In this document: one piece after another, positions 1 through 11,890 of the stretch | Numbering within the stretch: the first letter of the stretch is position 1 | Layout: every line of letters starts with the position of its first letter | DNA from: Shimazuella kribbensis DSM 45090 | GTDB lineage: Bacteria > Bacillota > Bacilli > Thermoactinomycetales > Thermoactinomycetaceae | Reading direction: 5' to 3' | DNA: 64,000 nucleotides | Assembly: GCF_000428065.1 (NCBI RefSeq) | Contig: NZ_ATZF01000004.1 | Coordinates: 74,112 to 138,111 of the forward strand | The notes under the pieces: generated by a model | Databases searched by the model: none | What the model was told of the DNA's origin: nothing | The model's input: only the letters and a program-made list of their open reading frames with translations | Made by a program: the position numbers and the translations under genes

Positions 1-2
1 CT

Positions 3-413
3 GTGATTGTGGACAAAAATGATAGGGTGCTCCACATCAAGCATAAGATTTTAAAGAAATGGTTACTACCAGGAGGGCATTGTGAGGATACAGATCATTC
101 CCTGATCGATGCTAGTTTGCGGGAAGCAACTGAGGAAACTGGGATTCCTTCGAGTTGTCTTATTCAAATACAGGGGAAAAATGTACCAATTGATATCGAT
201 TTACATCGGATACCCCATAACTCCAAAAAAGGCGAACCTGAACACTGGCATGCCGATTTCCGATTTGTATTTCGTCTCGATTCTACTCAGGAAATTATGT
301 TACAGGAAGAAGAAGTGACAGATTATACATGGTTATCTTTTGAGGAAATGCCTATGCGACAATTGAAAATTAAATTAACCGACTTCATAGGAAAAATAAG
401 AAAGAGTCTGTAA
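3..413 (+). CDS. Nudix hydrolase, 5' end outside window
   Basis: This is the C-terminal part of a Nudix-fold pyrophosphohydrolase. The Nudix box is visible near residues 24-48, with GGHCED at its start and the catalytic REATEETG segment intact. The canonical acidic residue in the first half of the box is a His here. The substrate cannot be told from sequence; the family cleaves nucleoside diphosphates linked to another moiety. The reading frame is open to the window edge, so the GTG at base 3 is probably internal and the true start lies upstream. A 10-bp inverted repeat (GGCGATCTAT and its complement, about 430-464) follows the stop, but without a clear T-run. Confidence 0.8.
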   Translation: MIVDKNDRVLHIKHKILKKWLLPGGHCEDTDHSLIDASLREATEETGIPSSCLIQIQGKNVPIDIDLHRIPHNSKKGEPEHWHADFRFVFRLDSTQEIMLQEEEVTDYTWLSFEEMPMRQLKIKLTDFIGKIRKSL

Positions 414-510
414 TTGCAAAAGCAGGGGAAGGCGATCTATGATCTTTTAATAGGAAATAGATCGCCGGTCGAAAGTTATATTTGTATATAGATGTTTGTA
501 ACGTAAAAAA

Positions 511-548
511 GACGGCATTTCTGCAAATAGAATGCCATCTTTTTTTGA
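511..548. terminator. bidirectional terminator hairpin
   Basis: Stem GACGGCATT / AATGCCATC (one mismatch) around an 11-base loop. It has an A-run on the left and a T-run on the right, so it can end transcription in both directions, mainly for the minus-strand gene at 552-950. Confidence 0.7.
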
Positions 549-551
549 TTT

Positions 552-950
552 TTAGTCATGCAACGTATAGCTTGGGATATGAATCGTCGTACCATTGGTT
601 TCGTTAACAAATTTGAAATAATAGTTACCTGCTGGTCTTTTTTGATTGAAAAAGCATTGTGCATAGTAGCCAATTTTGCTCGCATATGCATCCCCTACGC
701 AATCATCTACTATTTGGCCTGTACTTTTGCGTAGTTCAATTCGAAAGGAACCGTCTTTCGGACTAGCATATTTTTCTAAATCGAGTACAAGTGGTTTATT
801 TGGCAAATAAAATGTTTTTGTCGTAAAGTGCGTACTAAAATGTGCGTAACCAGACCAGTAAGTTGTAGCAGCATGAGTCACATTAGCTTGAACTGCAAAT
901 ACCATAACAAAAGCAAATAAAGCTCCCAACCATTTTTTCAATGAAAACAC
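552..950 (-). CDS. small secreted protein, unknown function
   Basis: A 132-residue protein with a clear Sec signal peptide: Lys-Lys near the N-terminus, hydrophobic core LGALFAFVMVFAV, and likely cleavage after THA-A near residue 27. The mature part is about 105 residues, rich in aromatic residues, with two cysteines (DDCVG and AQCFF) that could form a disulfide. It resembles small exported beta-rich proteins, but I do not recognise a family. It is transcribed alone and ends at the hairpin at 511-548. The SD (GAGTG about 8 bases upstream of ATG) is modest. Confidence 0.6.
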   Translation of the reverse strand: MFSLKKWLGALFAFVMVFAVQANVTHAATTYWSGYAHFSTHFTTKTFYLPNKPLVLDLEKYASPKDGSFRIELRKSTGQIVDDCVGDAYASKIGYYAQCFFNQKRPAGNYYFKFVNETNGTTIHIPSYTLHD

Positions 951-1141
951 TCCTCTGATGATTTAGATTATTCTGTTTACACTTTCCATCTTAATATGAA
1001 ATACAAGTTAAATAAAGGGTAAAGTCTCATGTTGTTTTTTCCTCTTTTATGAGTATAATTGTCTTCTGATTTGAATTGGTAAAACTTCCGTTTTATGTAA
1101 TTTCCCGTGTTTAGCCATGGTAAAAGTTACTATATCAATAT

Positions 1142-1181
1142 AAAAAGCACTTGGTTTACATTATATAACCAAGTGCTTTTT
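1142..1181. terminator. perfect 15-bp terminator hairpin
   Basis: AAAAAGCACTTGGTT and its exact complement are separated by a 10-base loop. Read on the minus strand it ends in a T-run and follows the 1207-1608 gene. The rest of 951-1206 is AT-rich with no other gene seen. Confidence 0.85.
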
Positions 1182-1206
1182 ATAAGAATACAGTATGGAA
1201 TGTCGT

Positions 1207-1608
1207 TTATTCCATGCGAAATGATTCTTCCAAACCAGCAGTATCTTCGAACCCTTGAAAAAACTTGATCTTATTATCTTCAATCTCGACCACAACAGCC
1301 CAATAACTTGCAAATAATCGATTGGTTGGTCGAATTCGGTGTTCAAATTTTCCCCAAGCAAAGGCGGTAGTTTCGTCACCCAGCATCTTATGGACAGTAA
1401 ATACTTGTGTATCAAGATCTTTCTGGAATTTCGATAAGAGGTTTCGTACTCCAGCCACACCATGATATGTTCCATAGAAATGATGTTTATCAGAAGCATT
1501 TTCTTTTGCAGCGATAAATTTCGCGTCCTCATGTACAAATTGGAGTGCTAGTTCTGGATCATATAAATGTTCAAGATAGTTTTTCAGTACTTGTTCTGCT
1601 TTTTTCAT
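1207..1608 (-). CDS. SnoaL-like / NTF2-fold protein
   Basis: A 133-residue protein with the size and pattern of the SnoaL-like (NTF2 superfamily) cone fold. An N-terminal helix (EQVLKNYLEHLYDPELALQF) is followed by HEDAKF, a central Gly/His-rich stretch near YGTYHGVAGV, and alternating beta segments ending in KIKFFQGFEDTAG. Members are small binding proteins or ketosteroid-isomerase-like enzymes, so the substrate cannot be predicted. The gene stands alone and ends at the hairpin at 1142-1181. The ATG is preceded by AAGGATGAG. Confidence 0.65.
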   Translation of the reverse strand: MKKAEQVLKNYLEHLYDPELALQFVHEDAKFIAAKENASDKHHFYGTYHGVAGVRNLLSKFQKDLDTQVFTVHKMLGDETTAFAWGKFEHRIRPTNRLFASYWAVVVEIEDNKIKFFQGFEDTAGLEESFRME

Positions 1609-1681
1609 TTCAACTCATCCTTTTTATAACTATTTGAATTTTAAGGGTTTCATTCGTTTTAGTAATTCTTTTAGAATCTAC

Positions 1682-2083
1682 TTAATATCTGGTGCGATAG
1701 TAGTAGAATTCAAAAATAGAAAATACGGCAACGAGCATGGCAACAAGCAAGGTTCCAATTAAGCCTATTAGAGTCAAGTTCAAGAAAGATACCAATAAGA
1801 TGCTGTCTACTACCCAGATCAGATCAATGAATGCGAAAACGAGCAACATATTTGCAGACATCACTCGTTGTCGAGAGGCCCAATATACAAAAGAGATGAA
1901 AACCAGTAATCCAAATCCAGTCAATCGAATGGCTGATGAATGGTCTAATCCAGCTATTTCTCCTACAAATGGTCCAAATAAAAGGAGAACGAATCCAAAT
2001 GCACCTGTTGAGATTGCATTAAAAAGTAATAACCAACGAAGTCCTTTTGTTAGATCCACTTGTTTTGTTCCGGTTTGATTCAT
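1682..2083 (-). CDS. four-helix membrane protein
   Basis: A 133-residue integral membrane protein with four predicted hydrophobic segments, about residues 14-36, 46-64, 75-98 and 103-125, joined by very short loops. The N-terminus is polar (MNQTGTKQVDLTKG). It looks like small uncharacterised membrane proteins of Bacillota; no catalytic motif is visible. It is transcribed on the minus strand, apparently alone, with an SD-like GAGGAA just upstream of ATG. Confidence 0.55.
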   Translation of the reverse strand: MNQTGTKQVDLTKGLRWLLLFNAISTGAFGFVLLLFGPFVGEIAGLDHSSAIRLTGFGLLVFISFVYWASRQRVMSANMLLVFAFIDLIWVVDSILLVSFLNLTLIGLIGTLLVAMLVAVFSIFEFYYYRTRY

Positions 2084-2292
2084 TTGTATTCCTCGCTTTT
2101 CAATGGGATAAGTTCTGCTTGTATCATCGCTTGTTTTTTACTGCCATACCTACCCTTTTTTCTGCCAAACAGTGCCGTGTTGTGGTAAAACCGTATGTCA
2201 GGATAAAAAAATAAGCTTTTTCCATATCTCAAAACGTATTTTATTTACGTTTGAAATAAAGGTATATTTTTAGATGTGGGGAGGTAGGAAGG

Positions 2293-3651
2293 ATGTATTA
2301 TATTTTCAGTGTACTTTGTTTTGGGTTATTGCTATGGTTTGGGCTCTATATCATACAACGAGATATAAAAAATCCTTTATTTGTACTAATTGGTTTGAGT
2401 TTAATAACTTCATCCGTTCGTTTGGCTGTGGAAATCATAAATTTTAATACAACAGAAAATTTGTACTTGATGCGTTTTCAGGATCTTTGTTGGTATTTTT
2501 CTATCATCCTGTTGTCGGGTGGTATATTGCATTATCAAACAGATGGAGATTCCAAACGGATCATGTTCATAAAAGTGTGGCGTTTTGTACTGGTTCCCTT
2601 GTTTACTATTTCGGGAACTGTGTTTCTTTTGTTAGGAAATGAGAAGTGGGTTGATGTATACGCTCGAATCCTTTTGTTGGTGTGTATCCTTTGTTTTCTG
2701 ATAACTGTGTCACTCCTATTGCCTGTGATTAGGAAGAAAACTGTTACTCTGATAAAAAAACTTTCTTTTCTCGTTTTTCTTTTTCTGTATATAGGGTGTT
2801 TGATTATAAGTGTTATCTCGTTCGGTTTATATGCAATAGCATTATCTCTCATTCAATCGTTAAGTTTATTTAGTATTGGTGTATTCTTATATGCTTCGAT
2901 CGTTCGTGAACAAGGGGAGGTATGGCTTCCCGATTTCATCCGCTCGTTTGACTATACAATTTTGTTAACATTCTTATTTAGCGGACAAGTAGCTTTAGTT
3001 ATCGCCATTGCTTCCGATTTTCATCTAACAACCATTTTGCTTTTATTGAATAGCATAGCTATATCTATTATCGTTCAGGTCTTTTTTGGACAAATACAAG
3101 CAGGGTTTGACTACATTGCTTTTTCTGCATTTCCAAAGTTGAGGGTGGAACGTTCTCGGCTTCGAACAACAGAAGAAATTACATTAGCAATCAACGAAGA
3201 AGCAGAACCAGAACAAATGGATGAAGAACAATTAGTCAAAATGACTCGTCGTGCGTTGAGCCATTTTGGTGACCTGAAGAGGTTATCATCCAATCCATTA
3301 ACACAATTAAAAATAATTGATCATCGACTACAAGAAAAAGGCATGTCAACAGATATGTTAGATAGAGCCAACGAATTGAAGTCTATCCTTTTGGAGTGTA
3401 TCGAACAGATAAAACCACAGCAGGATAAGTCTTTTGGGGCAACGGATGAATGGAGATTTTATAATGCTGTCTATTTTCCTTATGTTGTAGGAATAAAACC
3501 ATATAGCAAACGATATTTCAATTCACAACTCTCTGAAGAAGAACAGAAAGCATTAGAATGGTTCCGGACGTGTGTTCCTGAGCGGACTTTTTACAATTGG
3601 TCCCAGACAGCAGCTCAGCTAGTTGCAACGCATTTAAAGAGTAAGTTATGA
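2293..3651 (+). CDS. multi-helix membrane protein with cytoplasmic C-terminal domain
   Basis: A 452-residue protein. About the first 270 residues hold eight or so hydrophobic helices, an arrangement like the sensor half of 7TM receptors. From about 275 it is soluble and charged (SRLRTTEEITLAINEEAEPE, then helices to the end). The tail contains WRFYNAVYFPYVVGIKP and ends in an amphipathic segment with WSQTAAQLVATHL. No histidine kinase, GGDEF or HTH signature is visible, so I do not assign a function; sensing or signalling is only a guess. SD GGGGAGGTAGGA lies immediately upstream of the ATG. Confidence 0.55.
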   Translation: MYYIFSVLCFGLLLWFGLYIIQRDIKNPLFVLIGLSLITSSVRLAVEIINFNTTENLYLMRFQDLCWYFSIILLSGGILHYQTDGDSKRIMFIKVWRFVLVPLFTISGTVFLLLGNEKWVDVYARILLLVCILCFLITVSLLLPVIRKKTVTLIKKLSFLVFLFLYIGCLIISVISFGLYAIALSLIQSLSLFSIGVFLYASIVREQGEVWLPDFIRSFDYTILLTFLFSGQVALVIAIASDFHLTTILLLLNSIAISIIVQVFFGQIQAGFDYIAFSAFPKLRVERSRLRTTEEITLAINEEAEPEQMDEEQLVKMTRRALSHFGDLKRLSSNPLTQLKIIDHRLQEKGMSTDMLDRANELKSILLECIEQIKPQQDKSFGATDEWRFYNAVYFPYVVGIKPYSKRYFNSQLSEEEQKALEWFRTCVPERTFYNWSQTAAQLVATHLKSKL

Positions 3652-4064
3652 AAGAATATGTGGAATCAGCACTGTTTGGAAGTATAATGTATCGGTTTGG
3701 CAATAATTTTCTTCCTATAGTGATAGTGATTGGAGCAGTGAGCCCAAGTTCAAAAATATAATCACTTGGAGGTTGATATTCTATTGTGATTCAGGTATAA
3801 GAACATAGTTTATCTCATCGATTTACCAACGAGCGGGTTTTTATTAGATAAACCTATTGTGTGGGAGTTTTAGAAGGTATATATCCATCAGATGATAGTA
3901 ATCTAGTCAAAGGATAGATGGGGGTTTTATCCTGTCTTTCGTCTCTTTTCTACTTAAAGCTAGTAATTTTCTTATAAAAGCCCTATATTCAATATGGTGG
4001 TTTTTTTAGGTATCTGAAAAAGAAACATCGTCGATAATGAATAGTAGAAAAGAGGAATGAGAAG
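3652..4064. other. intergenic region upstream of upp
   Basis: About 410 bases without a convincing gene. It holds short imperfect inverted repeats, for example GTTTATCT near 3808 with AGATAAAC near 3845, and a G-run followed by T-rich sequence near 3920. The upp promoter is presumably in 3960-4030, but no single strong -35/-10 pair stands out. Confidence 0.4.
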
Positions 4065-4694
4065 ATGAGCAATGTATACGTTTTTGATCATCCTTTGATT
4101 CAACACAAACTGACGTATATTCGTGACAAAAACACAGGAACGAAGGAGTTTCGTGAGTTAGTAGATGAGGTCGCTACTTTAATGGCGTATGAAATTACAA
4201 GAGATCTCCCACTTAAGGAAGTAGAGATTGATACGCCTGTAACAACTACCACTTGTAAAATGATCGAAGGAAAGAAAATTGGCTTGGTACCAATTCTTCG
4301 TGCAGGTCTTGGTATGGTGGACGGTGTCTTGAAATTAATACCAGCTGCTAAAGTCGGACATATTGGATTGTATCGAGATCCAGCAACACTTGAAGCAGTC
4401 CAATATTATGCAAAAATGCCCTCAGATATTGGAGAACGTGATTTGATTGTTATTGATCCCATGCTTGCAACCGGAGGATCTGCATCTGTAGCCATTCATG
4501 AGTTGAAAAAAATCGGAGCGACTAGTATGAAGTTTATGTGTTTAATTGCAGCGCCAGAGGGAATTGCTCGTCTGCAAGAGGATCATCCTGATGTAGATAT
4601 TTATGTTGCAGCAGTAGATGAAAAATTAAACCATAAAAGCTATATTGTACCAGGTTTGGGAGATGCAGGGGATCGACTGTATGGAACCAAGTAA
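4065..4694 (+). CDS. upp: uracil phosphoribosyltransferase
   Basis: Salvages uracil: uracil + PRPP to UMP + PPi, in the cytoplasm. The 209-residue length is that of the family. Diagnostic segments are EITRDLP, the PILRAGLGM loop, the PRPP-binding loop [10 protein letters not shown] (about residues 131-140), and the C-terminal uracil-binding region [30 protein letters not shown] precedes the ATG. Its place just before the ATP synthase operon is conserved in Bacillus and relatives, which supports the call. It is separated from atpZ by a promoter at 4788-4817. Confidence 0.97.
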   Translation: MSNVYVFDHPLIQHKLTYIRDKNTGTKEFRELVDEVATLMAYEITRDLPLKEVEIDTPVTTTTCKMIEGKKIGLVPILRAGLGMVDGVLKLIPAAKVGHIGLYRDPATLEAVQYYAKMPSDIGERDLIVIDPMLATGGSASVAIHELKKIGATSMKFMCLIAAPEGIARLQEDHPDVDIYVAAVDEKLNHKSYIVPGLGDAGDRLYGTK

Positions 4695-4787
4695 AATTTT
4701 TCACTAATTTTACATTGTTTTTACACGGTTTATTCAAGGATATTGCAAATGTGTGACGAATTATTCACATTCTCACGTACGAAAGCG

Positions 4788-4817
4788 TTGACAATGAAAG
4801 AATGCATCCGGTAGTAT
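4788..4817 (+). promoter_or_regulatory. sigma-A promoter of ATP synthase operon
   Basis: TTGACA at 4788-4793 and TAGTAT at 4812-4817, 18 bases apart. It lies between upp and atpZ and is the best candidate start of the atp transcript. Confidence 0.7.
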
Positions 4818-4912
4818 TAGCAGGGGAAACGACTTATTGAGACAATTACCCTCGAACCAACAAATTTTTCACCTATACCCCATTAAATAACTATCATTAG
4901 GGGGTTTTCCGT

Positions 4913-5128
4913 GTGAATCAAGATAAAAGTGCGTTACGTCTGGTAGCGATGGTTGGTTCTATGGGTACGGAAGTGATTATCCTCGCTGTTGGTGGCGCTT
5001 GGTTAGGGAAACTGGCAGACGATACATGGCATACCAAGCCATTATGGCTTCTTATAGGCCTCGTTGTAGGTCTCTTGATCGGTTTTGTCAGTGCTGCCTT
5101 CACGTTAAAAGCTTTCTTAAAGGAATGA
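4913..5128 (+). CDS. atpZ: AtpZ/AtpI-family membrane protein
   Basis: A 71-residue protein with two transmembrane helices (about 15-33 and 43-66) and the pattern GGAWLGKLADD between them, typical of AtpZ-type proteins encoded at the head of F1Fo operons. The family is linked to ATP synthase assembly or Mg/Ca supply to the complex. It starts at GTG 4913 after a G-run SD (AGGGGG). Its stop overlaps the ATG of atpI (ATGA at 5125), indicating translational coupling. Confidence 0.8.
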   Translation: MNQDKSALRLVAMVGSMGTEVIILAVGGAWLGKLADDTWHTKPLWLLIGLVVGLLIGFVSAAFTLKAFLKE

Positions 5129-5511
5129 CTTCCCTCATGCAACTAAAATTAACCACTCGCCGTCGCGTGATGGTCCTCACTACTGGACTCCTCATCATGT
5201 TTCTGATCATGGTTTTTCTAACCCCATACCGTGCTATTTTTGGCGGACTCCTCTTGGGGACAGCTGTTAGCCTGTATAACTTTTGGTATCTATCTTTTAA
5301 GTTAAGAATGGTACTAGAAAGTGCACTATCAGGCAACAGAATTAGAGGAACTGGAATGATCAATCGTTTCTTGGTGGTAGCCTTCGCTATGCTTATCGCT
5401 GCAAAACTTCCTGCGATATTTGATGTGAGGACTGTTCTCGTAGGGCTACCGCTTTGCTATATCCTATCTATCTTCTCCTACTTTACAACTCCTAAAGCAC
5501 AAAGGGGGTGA
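5125..5511 (+). CDS. atpI: ATP synthase protein I
   Basis: A small hydrophobic protein (128 residues from ATG 5125; 124 from the alternative ATG 5137) with four predicted helices, matching AtpI, which helps c-ring assembly in the membrane. It contains the family-like loop FGGLLLGTAVSLYNFWYLSFK. The ATG at 5125 overlaps the atpZ stop, while the AAAGGA upstream is better spaced for 5137, so the exact start is uncertain. The stop overlaps a G-rich SD serving atpB. Confidence 0.8.
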   Translation: MTSLMQLKLTTRRRVMVLTTGLLIMFLIMVFLTPYRAIFGGLLLGTAVSLYNFWYLSFKLRMVLESALSGNRIRGTGMINRFLVVAFAMLIAAKLPAIFDVRTVLVGLPLCYILSIFSYFTTPKAQRG

Positions 5512-5519
5512 CTATCAGA

Positions 5520-6257
5520 ATGGAATTAACACCAAAGATCACTTTTCTCGGTTTAACCTTTGATCTAGCTATCATAATCGGCTCGTTGTTGACTGCTGTT
5601 ATCGTACTCATTTTTACTATTCTCGCTACACGTGGGCGTGAAATGAGGCCGGGTAAGCTACAGAATTTAGTAGAGATGGTTATTGACTTTAGCCGTGGCA
5701 TTGCACGTATGAGTTATGATGACCGTACAGCAGAGAAATATCTTGGTTTTACTTTTACACTCTTTTTGTTTATTTTGATCGCGAACCAACTTGGAGTAAT
5801 TATGATGGTATCGACAGAAGCACATCATGCGATTCCTTCCCTCGGTATCACAGAGGAACTTTTGAAGCAATCTCATGAGATATCTTGGTTAAAGTCTCCT
5901 ACCGCTGATCTAAATGTAACAATCTCCATGGCTGTTGCTGTGGCATTATTTGCTAATTATATGGGATTGCGTACAAGTGTAAAGGGATACTTTAAACACT
6001 TTCTAAGTCCACTTGGAATCCTTCATGTCATTGAAGAGTTCTCCAAGCCAGCAACACATGCGATGCGTCTATGGGCTAACATTTTTGCTGGAGAAGTATT
6101 GATTGTTATCATGTTGACAAAAGGGCCTATCTATTTAACAGGTGTTCCTATGTTGGCATGGATGGGATTCTCTGTTTTTGTTGGAGCGATCCAGGCATAC
6201 ATCTTTACCGTACTAGCCAATGTGTATATCGCACAAAAAATGACATCAGATCACTAA
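5520..6257 (+). CDS. atpB: ATP synthase subunit a
   Basis: Membrane subunit a, carrying the proton half-channels next to the c-ring. The helices include the essential-arginine helix: residues around HAMRLWANIFAGEVLIV contain the conserved Arg. A second conserved segment, SVFVGAIQAYIFTVLANVYI, lies near the C-terminus. I place the start at ATG 5520 because AAAGGGGG (5501-5508) is correctly spaced for it; a GTG at 5508 overlapping the atpI stop is the alternative. Length is about 245 residues, usual for Bacillota. Confidence 0.95.
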   Translation: MELTPKITFLGLTFDLAIIIGSLLTAVIVLIFTILATRGREMRPGKLQNLVEMVIDFSRGIARMSYDDRTAEKYLGFTFTLFLFILIANQLGVIMMVSTEAHHAIPSLGITEELLKQSHEISWLKSPTADLNVTISMAVAVALFANYMGLRTSVKGYFKHFLSPLGILHVIEEFSKPATHAMRLWANIFAGEVLIVIMLTKGPIYLTGVPMLAWMGFSVFVGAIQAYIFTVLANVYIAQKMTSDH

Positions 6258-6279
6258 ACTTTTTAGGAGGAACATATAA

Positions 6280-6504
6280 ATGGATTTGAATATTCTTGCA
6301 GGTGCAATCATGATCGCTTTCGCAGCACTCGGAGCAGCTATTGGTAACAGTAATCTTTTCGCTAAATACATCGAAGGTATCGCTCGTCAACCTGAATCCC
6401 AAAATAAACTATTTGGTCAGACCATGATCTTGTTCGGATTGATCGAGGCACTACCAATTATCGGTGTTGCACTTGGTATCCTTCTTCTGTTTGGAGTTAT
6501 CTAA
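6280..6504 (+). CDS. atpE: ATP synthase subunit c
   Basis: A 74-residue hairpin of two transmembrane helices joined by the polar loop ARQPE (about residues 35-39), which contacts gamma and epsilon. The ion-carrying carboxylate is Glu56 in LIEALPIIG. The surrounding residues lack the extra Gln/Ser-type ligands of sodium-binding rings, so proton coupling is expected. SD TAGGAGG is 9-10 bases upstream of ATG. Confidence 0.95.
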   Translation: MDLNILAGAIMIAFAALGAAIGNSNLFAKYIEGIARQPESQNKLFGQTMILFGLIEALPIIGVALGILLLFGVI

Positions 6505-6692
6505 ATCGGATTCATGTGATAGTCCACCCACAACGATTAATGAGGGTCTAGGCAAATGGGGCGGGGGCACGTATTCTCCCGCTATTATTATCACTTGAGA
6601 AATTATAAGTTTTTAGTGAATGGCAGTAGCATTCACTGTAAGAAATGGGACATAAGCTAAGTTTTTAATAAAACCGAAAGGAGTGACCTCCT
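6505..6692 (+). other. atpE-atpF spacer with hairpin
   Basis: A 188-base spacer inside the operon. It has an imperfect stem, GCGGG with CCCGC around about 6561-6582, and ends in the strong SD GAAAGGAG. It may be an RNA processing or differential-expression element that keeps atpE mRNA abundant relative to the rest, as seen in other atp operons; this is inference. Confidence 0.4.
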
Positions 6693-7181
6693 TTGTTAAG
6701 CTTAAATTTCGGTACGATGCTAGCTCAGTTGGTGATTTTCCTTATCCTGATGCTCTTGGTATCTCGGTTTGCACTTCGTCCTTTGCTAGCTACGATGCGT
6801 ACAAGACAAGACTACATCGATGGCCAGATCAAATCTGCGGAGCAACATCGTGCAGATGCTGAAAAGTTCGTTGAGGACCAAAAGGCAGCTTTGCAACAAG
6901 CTCGGGAAGAAGCAAAGGAAATCGTGGAGCGTGCAAAAGCACAAAAAGAGCGTGAAGCGGAAGAAATCATTCGTTTGGCCAATGAAAGAGCAGAACGGTT
7001 AATAGATGAGGCGACAAATGAGATTAACCGTGAGAAAGAAAAAGCATTGTCTGCTCTTCGTCTTGAAGTAGGAGAGTTGAGTGTACAACTTGCTACAAAA
7101 TTGATTGGCCAAGAATTGGATCAAACAAACCAATCTAAGTTGGTACACCGCTATTTGGAACAGGTAGGCAGAATGCAATGA
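6693..7181 (+). CDS. atpF: ATP synthase subunit b
   Basis: Peripheral-stalk subunit b, 162 residues. One N-terminal membrane helix (residues 5-27) is followed by a long charged coiled coil (about 35-150), which contacts delta and F1. The start is TTG at 6693, with SD GAAAGGAG nine bases upstream; no ATG fits the homologous N-terminus. The stop overlaps the atpH ATG (ATGA), so the two stalk subunits are coupled. Confidence 0.94.
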   Translation: MLSLNFGTMLAQLVIFLILMLLVSRFALRPLLATMRTRQDYIDGQIKSAEQHRADAEKFVEDQKAALQQAREEAKEIVERAKAQKEREAEEIIRLANERAERLIDEATNEINREKEKALSALRLEVGELSVQLATKLIGQELDQTNQSKLVHRYLEQVGRMQ

Positions 7182-7708
7182 GTAATTCACTGGTAGCGAA
7201 ACGATATGGAAGAGCATTGTTTGAAGTCGCCCAAGGACATAGTCTGCTCCAAGAAGTAGAGGCTGATTTAAAGCTTGTACTCGAATCGCTAACAAGTTCT
7301 GATATTGCAAAATGGCTATCCCATCCTGCAACATCTGCAGAACGCAAAAAGGCAATTCTTGAAAATAGTTTCGCAACTGTTTCGGCTATGACCAAAAACT
7401 TTTTGTTTTTGTTAGTAGACGAAGGTCGGGAAAATGAGTTGGCAGGGATCGTAGCTGAATATCGCAAACTCGCTTTAGAAGCTTCCAATATGGCTGAAGC
7501 GATTGTGACAACAGCTTATTCCATGACTACAAGTGAAAAAGCTGAGTTGATCACTACCTTCTCAAAAATCATCGGTAAAAAACTAGTAATTGAAGAACAA
7601 GTAGATTCAGATATATTGGGTGGAGTAATTGTGCAAGTAGGCGATCGTCTCTATGATGGCAGCCTCAAAACCAAACTCCTCCGCTTTCAGGAACGTCTAA
7701 ATGCTTAA
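7178..7708 (+). CDS. atpH: ATP synthase subunit delta
   Basis: 176-residue F1 delta subunit, linking the top of F1 to the b stalk. It has the N-terminal helical domain starting with VAKRYGRALFEVA and the C-terminal beta/alpha domain with VDSDILGGVIVQVGDRLYDGSLKTKL. The length is usual for the family. It overlaps atpF by four bases and is followed by atpA after 22 bases. Confidence 0.94.
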   Translation: MSNSLVAKRYGRALFEVAQGHSLLQEVEADLKLVLESLTSSDIAKWLSHPATSAERKKAILENSFATVSAMTKNFLFLLVDEGRENELAGIVAEYRKLALEASNMAEAIVTTAYSMTTSEKAELITTFSKIIGKKLVIEEQVDSDILGGVIVQVGDRLYDGSLKTKLLRFQERLNA

Positions 7709-7721
7709 AGCATAGGGGTGA

Positions 7722-9245
<1,524 letters not shown>

Positions 9246-9284
9246 GATGGATCAAGCCTGAAAAGAAAGGCGGTGAATCAAACG

Positions 9285-10148
9285 ATGGCAACAATGCGTG
9301 AGATCAAAATAAAGATCAATTCTTTTGAAAAAACCAAGCAGATTACCAAAGCGATGAAAATGGTAGCTGCCTCCTACCTGCGGAAAGCTCAAGAACAAGC
9401 AGAGGCCTCTCGTCCTTATGCAGATAAGTTAAAAGATGTAATTACTGGTCTTGCACAAGGTGCTTCAGGTGTCAAGCATCCGATGTTAGAGTCACGTCCT
9501 GTATCCAAAACTGGATATCTGATCGTAACTTCTGATCGTGGGCTCGTAGGTGGTTATAACAGTAACCTTATTCGTCTGTTAACGGAAAAACTCAAAGAAC
9601 GCCATGCTTCCAAGGATGAGTATGTGGTGTTCGTGATCGGGCGCAAAGGACTGGAAGTGCTACAAAAACGTGGATTACCAATCATCGGTCAAACTACAGG
9701 TATTTCTGCTATTCCACAGTTTGCGGAAGTAGTAAACATCGCCAAAGAAGCCGTTAGCAATTATGCAGATGGCAGTTTTGATGAGTTGTATCTCCTGTAT
9801 AACGAGTTCGTAAATCCAGTTATTCAACGCCCTGTGGAGAAACGCCTCTTGCCACTGGCATCTGAAGAATTAAACCAAGAAAAAGCAAGTCAAACCGCTT
9901 ATGAATATGAGCCATCGGAAGAAGAGGTATTAGCAGAATTACTACCTCGATATGCGGAAACATTGATTTACAATGCACTTTTAGAAGGAAAAGCGAGCGA
10001 ACATGCCGCTCAGATGAATGCGATGGAAAATGCTACAGAAAATGCTACTGAGATCATCGGTAAGTTGACCCTTCAATTTAACCGTGCACGTCAGGCAGCT
10101 ATTACGCAAGAAATCGCAGAAATCGTTGGTGGAGCTGCCGCTTTATAG
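9285..10148 (+). CDS. atpG: ATP synthase subunit gamma
   Basis: Rotor shaft of F1, about 287 residues. The N-terminus MATMREIKIKINSFEKTKQI and the C-terminal helix with ATEIIGKLTLQFNRARQAAI form the antiparallel coiled coil; the central TSDRGLVGGYNSNL is typical. I start it at ATG 9285 because AAGGCGGTGA (9267-9276) is correctly spaced for it; GTG 9273 would add four residues. Unusually, the gene is followed by a long spacer before atpD. Confidence 0.96.
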   Translation: MATMREIKIKINSFEKTKQITKAMKMVAASYLRKAQEQAEASRPYADKLKDVITGLAQGASGVKHPMLESRPVSKTGYLIVTSDRGLVGGYNSNLIRLLTEKLKERHASKDEYVVFVIGRKGLEVLQKRGLPIIGQTTGISAIPQFAEVVNIAKEAVSNYADGSFDELYLLYNEFVNPVIQRPVEKRLLPLASEELNQEKASQTAYEYEPSEEEVLAELLPRYAETLIYNALLEGKASEHAAQMNAMENATENATEIIGKLTLQFNRARQAAITQEIAEIVGGAAAL

Positions 10149-10230
10149 CTTTTGTTAAGGAGACACAAGTTCGTTCTCAATAAAACACAAAAGCGTTGAT
10201 AGTGCTTTAAAAATGTTTTTGGGATTATTT

Positions 10231-10460
10231 TTAAAAAAGGAGGTGAATTCCTGCTGCTGTAAAACTATGTCCTAATGGCGAAAACCAAGCCGAGTTGAAT
10301 ACACTAATTTCACTAAACGATTTTGTGTATATGTACCGTGGGCTACACGGGAATTTACGCTGTGGAGTGTTATAGCAAACTGTAGTAGCGGGTTTTTGGC
10401 GAGACAGGACACGTTGAAGCAGGAAAACTCTGGACATAGGATTTATTCTATGTTTTCAGT
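10231..10460 (+). ncRNA. candidate structured RNA between atpG and atpD
   Basis: The 326-base atpG-atpD spacer has no good open frame but is dense in paired segments. CTATGTCC (10265-10272) pairs exactly with GGACATAG (10432-10439), closing a domain of about 175 bases. Inside are ATACAC/GTGTAT (10299-10304 with 10325-10330), CCGTG/CACGG (10336-10340 with 10346-10350, five-base loop), GGC/GCC near 10277-10292, and CGCT/AGCG (10358-10361 with 10387-10390). A strong SD-like AAAAAGGAGGTGAATTC at about 10234 leads only to CTG codons and a stop. It does not match a riboswitch class I know. It could be a regulatory leader for atpD/atpC or a processed RNA. Confidence 0.45.
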
Positions 10461-10462
10461 AG

Positions 10463-11875
<1,413 letters not shown>

Positions 11876-11890
11876 TGGGAGTGATGTCAT